A DNA stretch of 8,912 nt from CAXDOZ01 sp963991145 (GTDB taxonomy: Bacteria > Bacteroidota > Bacteroidia > Chitinophagales > JABDMM01). The stretch spans positions 1 through 8,912 of the forward strand of contig CAXDOZ010000093.1 of the NCBI GenBank assembly GCA_963991145.1. The letters run 5' to 3'. Below, one piece after another: positions 5,801-8,912 of the stretch. A program made the position numbers and the translations under genes. Under the pieces are notes generated by a model that saw only the letters and a program-made list of their open reading frames with translations, ran no database searches and was not told the DNA's origin. Within the stretch, counting starts at the first letter, position 1, and every line of letters starts with the position of its first letter.

Positions 5801-7642
5801 AGGTAATGTGTCGTTAAAATCTGCTAATCCATTGGCCACAAAGGATATATCCTCCATGTCGATCTCAAGTTCACCATTGAACTCTCTCTGGTCAAATTTC
5901 CCATCAACCAGGACATTCTCATAATTGAAGTCTTTGAAAACAAAGCTTTGAACTTCTGCATCCAGAGCTGCATTTACATGCTCTACATCAAATCCTTTTC
6001 CCTTAAGAGTTCCTGCCAGGCTAACTCTTCCCAGATTCTTTTCATCACCGGTAAACTGACCCAGATCAAAATTGTCCATTGAAAGAGCTCCCGAATACGC
6101 CGCTTTATCAGCAGTGCTCAGAAGTTCTAAGTTGATATCTGTGGTGATTGTACCAATGGAAGTCTTCATCATTCCATAGGTCACAAAGTTGTTAATGAAG
6201 CCATCAAAGTGTCCGTTGAAGTTTATCTGTCCCAGACTGGCTAGATTTTCCGGATACGGAATTCCGGGCGTGATCTTCATCAGATCATTATAATTCGTTT
6301 TCAGTGATTCACAGTTGAAAGAGATAAAGGTCTCTTTGATATTTGGCAAGCCGATCAGGTTAAACTTCCCTGTAAAGGAGGTTTGATTTCCTGCCTTTAA
6401 CTCAAGGTCTCTGCCTCTAAGATTTGAGATCGTTCCAGTTATCTGTCCATTGATCTTAATATCATTATGCTCTACGATATCCAGGGCCTTTGCGAAGTAA
6501 TTTATGTCTCGCATGCTAACGACAGATCGATCAAAATTTCCCTCCATTTTTACATCATCTACAAAGGAGGCAAATGACCTAAACCCTCGATATGTAAATT
6601 TCAGGTAGTCAGAGATCTCACTTTCGGCTGTTTTCAGGTACAGTGAATCACAAGTGATGTCAACCGTTGAGACTCTGGTCTTAGAGCTAAGAGAAATAAT
6701 CTCCAATCCACTTTTCTCCCGACCTGCGAGGTATTCGATATCGGTAAAGATCGTATCCCTCAACAAACCTCCATCTGAGACATCCAATTGAATGCCGGTA
6801 ACTTCAAGATCATTAAAATCAATCCCTTTCGAGGTTGTATCTCCTCCGCGATAATTTCTCAAACTGAAGTAGCCATTATCCATACACACATTCGCATAGC
6901 GAATCTCTAAACCCTTCGGGAGGATGTGGTTGGTGTCAATATCGCTTAAGACAGCGCTGCTATCAATCCGCCATCTCTCCTGAATCACAATCTTCGTGAC
7001 GGGTTCCCGTAGATCAGCACTGGCGATATCAACCAGACCTTTTTCAATACTGACTTCATTAAAAGTGAAATCCAGACGTGGACTTGAAACTGTTAAGAAG
7101 GTCATGTTAAGGCTGTCGATCAACTTATACCTGGCGTTATCCAGCTTTAATCTCGATATGCCAATATTCCATGGCTTTGAATCTTTTTCCTCTTTATCTG
7201 GATCTGCGAGTTTTGAAAAGAGGGACAGATTGAATTTCTCATCAATCTTTCTTCTGCGCATGTAGAACTTGGCATCGATCAATTCCACTTCGCTGATCAT
7301 CACCTCCTGCTTCAAAATTCTCAAAGCGTCTATATCCACTTCAATCTCACTGGCGTAGATCATCGTATCACGGGAGAGGTCTTCCATGTAAACTCCTTCT
7401 AGTCTGACCTGATCGAAGAAGACAACTGAAACCTTATCGACTGTGACCACAGTCTCCATCTTTTCACTTAGGTAATTGGTTGCTTTTTGGGCAAGAAAGG
7501 TTTGTACAGCAGGGATCCTTGCTGTCATCAATACAAGTAGCAGAAAAATAAGAATGGTCAGCGCTGCTCTAAACGCATATTTGCCCACTCTTTGGAGAGT
7601 GATCCTGATAAGGCTGCTATTTAAGTTTTTACCTTTGTCCAA
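2804..7642 (-). CDS. tamB: TamB-like translocation and assembly protein
   Basis: Large AsmA/DUF490-type protein (1612 residues), predicted to be anchored in the inner membrane and to cross the periplasm as a long beta-taco groove. TamB works with the Omp85 protein TamA in inserting some outer-membrane proteins, and related proteins carry phospholipids between membranes. Visible features are a basic N-terminus and one membrane segment (about 26-42), an AsmA-like start (IPAVQTFLAQKATNYLSEKMETVVTVDKV), well over a thousand residues of repeated amphipathic beta strands, and the conserved TamB C-terminal domain in roughly the last 400 residues, including LLVMGQFLPSG (near 1414) and QLSYYLSDAL. The tail (about 1585 onward) is very basic, then acidic. 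The chosen start is a TTG at 7642; no ATG lies before the membrane segment, and the other candidate there is GTG at 7588. It heads an overlapping run with the lipoprotein gene and mnmD. No tamA lies in the window. Confidence 0.93.
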   Translation of the reverse strand: MDKGKNLNSSLIRITLQRVGKYAFRAALTILIFLLLVLMTARIPAVQTFLAQKATNYLSEKMETVVTVDKVSVVFFDQVRLEGVYMEDLSRDTMIYASEIEVDIDALRILKQEVMISEVELIDAKFYMRRRKIDEKFNLSLFSKLADPDKEEKDSKPWNIGISRLKLDNARYKLIDSLNMTFLTVSSPRLDFTFNEVSIEKGLVDIASADLREPVTKIVIQERWRIDSSAVLSDIDTNHILPKGLEIRYANVCMDNGYFSLRNYRGGDTTSKGIDFNDLEVTGIQLDVSDGGLLRDTIFTDIEYLAGREKSGLEIISLSSKTRVSTVDITCDSLYLKTAESEISDYLKFTYRGFRSFASFVDDVKMEGNFDRSVVSMRDINYFAKALDIVEHNDIKINGQITGTISNLRGRDLELKAGNQTSFTGKFNLIGLPNIKETFISFNCESLKTNYNDLMKITPGIPYPENLASLGQINFNGHFDGFINNFVTYGMMKTSIGTITTDINLELLSTADKAAYSGALSMDNFDLGQFTGDEKNLGRVSLAGTLKGKGFDVEHVNAALDAEVQSFVFKDFNYENVLVDGKFDQREFNGELEIDMEDISFVANGLADFNDTLPKLNFKADIRRAHLQNLNILSVPIQVSTSVQVDFIGNSVDNAISYIQVDQLELIRELDTFNTEGIELTTTVIDSNRTVSLTSEFMEGQMKGNYRFMTLLPSLKYFFGEKEPEIFGTAEKPEREQQFELDFVIYQPGNLTKIIDPNFKVLRNTKVYCGYDSRESNLTVEASIPEFVFGDIGLVRNRVSLDAKEKTGIDLSFLVDKVTIKDSAKVDSILFEANLLDHQLEYRFQLQPKDTVNSLDLNGKVKWEEEFYSMVMDTRSLLINAQKWAMDNSNKISFLTNGLAVSDVKIFSESQSIAINSENVHPDSIVNLDLEFENLNLEDFSQLIKLGEITLTGLVDGSVQLLDVFSSPSITGDVSIQTLTINKDTVGDIEFHAKLNNQAKRIDLNGNVIGKHNELVLQGSYPLTADSDGLNINGYIERVDLSILNTLLPAFVYDVDGKANGTVSLTGSIQKPNLTGYLKLRKAEATVQYLHTHYMVEDGQVNLNAGEIDLTGLELTDIYGNKANATGRIVHDYLRDWRLDLSVASNNFQFVNTNFELNPDYFGEVIAAGSAKFSGPFKDIKIEVKAKSLPGTDVALVVDETGDVGEYKFLNFVDMDAEESEPEIIEKKKGTLEVFLDLEITPDAQITLIMDLDAGDRLVATGSGNIQLKVDKNLNVGIFGSFTIESGDYLFTLQNVINKKFVINKGSNIIFNGDPYQAIIDVGAEYTRSASVYNLIAEYLVDGQDEEEISKAQNRTTYNISFKLRGVLSKPNIEFDIEMPDLDPSIRTTVENKLALLRNNQNELNKQVFGLLVMGQFLPSGTGSASANNPNLLAQGIGNTISEFLSTQLSYYLSDALSAFGSGITIDIDYRQYGDFGTSATEGSAQVRQAMNIALQEEFFDDRITVRVGGGFDVGTNYETQKNQTTFIGDIQIEYSITADGRIRIKAFSKTDYDVWTSGNQNRTGAGITFREEFDTGKDLFSNIKKKKREKKRKNAEETEALLQEEINPIDE
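7630..7637 (+). promoter_or_regulatory. Candidate -7 box for tsaD
   Basis: TACCTTTG is a perfect match to the Bacteroidota -7 element TAnnTTTG and lies 23 bases before the tsaD ATG, giving a plausible leader of about 17 bases. No TTG or TTTG is found at the usual distance upstream, so the -33 element is missing or degenerate. The box falls within the first codons of the tamB frame on the opposite strand. Confidence 0.4.
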
Positions 7643-7660
7643 AATTAGGCAATATAGGCT

Positions 7661-8665
7661 ATGGCCGTTGTTATTCTTGGGATTGAATCTTCATGTGACG
7701 ATACATCTGCGTCCATTTGTGTAGACGGCAAAATACTTGCCAATCGCATCGCCGGGCAGGATGTACATACTGATTGGGGCGGAGTTGTACCTGAATTGGC
7801 ATCTCGCGCCCATCAGCAGAACCTTATCCCCACTGTAGACGCTGCAATTAAAGAAGCTGGTGTCTCGCTTACAGACATTTCTGCAGTTGCCTTTACCAGA
7901 GGACCAGGTTTGATCGGATCTCTTTTGGTTGGAACCTCTTTCGCGAAGTCATTTGCCATGGCTTCTGAAATACCAATCATTGAGGTGAATCACATGAAAG
8001 CTCATGTTCTTGCGCATTTCATCGATGAGCCAAAGCCCAAATTTCCATTCTTATGCCTAACGGTATCGGGTGGTCACACCCAAATTGTTCTTGTAAAAGA
8101 CTACCTCGACATGGAGCTTGTTGGAACAACACGTGACGATGCTGCAGGTGAGGCCTTTGACAAGACCGCAAAGATCCTGGGGCTTCCTTATCCGGGCGGA
8201 CCATTGATTGATAAGTACGCTCAGCTTGGTGACCCTATAGCTTTCAAATTCGCCCAGCCCAAGATGCCGGATCTGGAATTCTCCTTTAGTGGAGTTAAAA
8301 CTTCAATTCTATACTTCATTAGAATGCAGGAAGAGTCCAATCCAAACTTCATTCAGGAGAATATGAATGATCTGTGTGCTTCTATTCAGTACACGCTGGT
8401 TACAATCTTGATAAAGAAGCTGGCTAAAGCAGCAAAGCAATTCGATATCAAAGAGATTGCTATTGCAGGTGGAGTATCTGCTAATTCAGGACTTCGAAAA
8501 GCATTGGCTGAAAAAGGAGAGGAGCTTGGCTGGAATACCTATATCCCAGATTTTCAATACTGTACCGATAATGCCGGAATGATTGCGATTACTGGCTATT
8601 ACAAGTTTCTAGAGGGCCAATTTGCAGACCAAAGTATTCAGCCTTCGGCCAGATTGCCGATCTAA
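7661..8665 (+). CDS. tsaD: tRNA threonylcarbamoyladenosine transferase subunit TsaD
   Basis: Catalytic subunit of the complex that transfers the threonylcarbamoyl group from threonylcarbamoyl-AMP to A37 of tRNAs reading ANN codons (t6A); nearly universal and cytoplasmic. The 334 residues match the full family length (the E. coli protein is about 337). Visible motifs of the ASKHA fold are GIESSCDDTSASI (7-19), ELASRAHQ (45-52), TRGPGLIGSLLVG (79-91), the metal-binding HMKAH with H111 and H115, SGGHTQ (136-141), DDAAGEAFDKTAKILGLPYPGG (159-180), FSFSGVKTS (208-215), AGGVSANSGLR (269-279) and CTDNAGMIA with D303 as the third metal ligand. All key residues are present. Partners TsaB, TsaE and TsaC are not in the window. 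The ATG at 7661 starts directly before the conserved N-terminus, 18 bp from the divergent tamB start. The stop overlaps that of the convergent PhoX-type gene by 4 bp. Confidence 0.98.
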   Translation: MAVVILGIESSCDDTSASICVDGKILANRIAGQDVHTDWGGVVPELASRAHQQNLIPTVDAAIKEAGVSLTDISAVAFTRGPGLIGSLLVGTSFAKSFAMASEIPIIEVNHMKAHVLAHFIDEPKPKFPFLCLTVSGGHTQIVLVKDYLDMELVGTTRDDAAGEAFDKTAKILGLPYPGGPLIDKYAQLGDPIAFKFAQPKMPDLEFSFSGVKTSILYFIRMQEESNPNFIQENMNDLCASIQYTLVTILIKKLAKAAKQFDIKEIAIAGGVSANSGLRKALAEKGEELGWNTYIPDFQYCTDNAGMIAITGYYKFLEGQFADQSIQPSARLPI

Positions 8666-8912
8666 GCCATTAAATTATCCAGCATCTCGCCCTGGATCAC
8701 TATAACAGATGGTTTGGGAATATTATCTCCACCATCTGGCCAATTACTTGTCAGTCCCTCGGAGCCTGAACGCTCACCTGGATGCTGAACAGCAAGGAAT
8801 AGATTCTTTCCATCTGGAGTGAAGAATGGACCAGTAAACTCTGCATCAGTAGGTGCACTTGCTACCTGGATCACTTCACCGGCTTGCTCTCCCTCTCTTC
8901 TTACAAGGAATA
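8662..8912 (-). CDS. PhoX-type (DUF839) phosphatase, C-terminal fragment
   Basis: Only the last 82 residues are visible; the frame has no stop up to the right edge, so the gene continues beyond it, and the GTG at 8874 is an internal Val codon. The segment contains EFTGPFFTPDGKNLFLAVQHPGE followed about 10 residues later by TSNWPDG and a short C-terminal tail. The pattern (T)GPxFxPDGxxLFxxxQHPGE...(S)xWP is the characteristic C-terminal blade of PhoX/DUF839 beta-propeller phosphatases, Ca/Fe-dependent exported alkaline phosphatases that release phosphate from organic esters. Metal-binding residues and any Tat signal would lie outside the window, so activity and location cannot be judged here. 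Another beta-propeller enzyme is possible but less likely. The TAG stop (8664-8662) overlaps the tsaD stop on the opposite strand, leaving no intergenic space for a separate terminator. Confidence 0.8.
   Translation of the reverse strand, partial: FLVRREGEQAGEVIQVASAPTDAEFTGPFFTPDGKNLFLAVQHPGERSGSEGLTSNWPDGGDNIPKPSVIVIQGEMLDNLMA

Noticed and set aside
8019..8204. Minus-strand open frame of 61 codons inside tsaD
   Set aside because: It is antisense to strongly conserved TsaD motifs, and its His/Gln/Pro/Arg-rich product looks like a shadow frame.
7661..8665. TsaD read as the O-sialoglycoprotein endopeptidase of older annotations
   Set aside because: The protease label is outdated for this family; the HxxxH metal site and ASKHA motifs belong to the t6A-forming transferase.
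8662..8874. Complete small gene starting at the GTG at 8874
   Set aside because: The frame continues without a stop to the window edge and the sequence matches only the C-terminal end of PhoX-type proteins, so it is a truncated view of a longer gene.

Overview
This window (about 42% G+C by eye) reads as ordinary chromosome of a member of the Bacteroidota, probably a marine or aquatic Cytophagales-type lineage. That placement is inference. It rests on a very large TamB of the Bacteroidota type next to tsaD, a stand-alone MnmD-type tRNA methyltransferase, several -7 boxes of the Bacteroidota form TAnnTTTG, and an almost complete lack of Shine-Dalgarno sequences. I saw no insertion sequence, integrase, CRISPR array, tRNA, rRNA or prophage gene.

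Layout. Positions 1-250 are non-coding: the 3' arm and T-run of a terminator belonging to a gene left of the window, then a small palindrome, a four-copy octamer repeat and a spaced inverted repeat. From 251 to 1209 on the plus strand lie two overlapping genes, a DUF2953-type (YtfI-like) membrane protein and a GerW/YtfJ-family protein. They end at a terminator shared with a convergent gene. On the minus strand, reading right to left, a presumed operon runs tamB (7642-2804), a Cys-rich lipoprotein (2811-2329) and mnmD (2347-1670), each pair overlapping by a few bases. It stops at an 11-bp hairpin terminator, after which a small SCP2-domain protein (1588-1247) appears to start from its own promoter buried in that terminator. 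tsaD (7661-8665, plus) diverges from tamB with only 18 bp between them and meets, tail to tail with a 4-bp overlap, the C-terminal end of a PhoX-type phosphatase gene that runs off the right edge.

How the genes relate. TamB and the lipoprotein are envelope proteins; MnmD (wobble U34) and TsaD (A37) both modify tRNA anticodon loops but are divergently placed. The YtfI/YtfJ-like pair is the least expected content, because these families were named in spore-forming Firmicutes, and the preserved pairing suggests an envelope role unrelated to spores. I did not find a convincing new multi-gene system. The most interesting signals are this gene pair, the promoter embedded in a terminator at 1603-1646, the compressed tsaD-tamB divergent start region, and the octamer array at 104-135.
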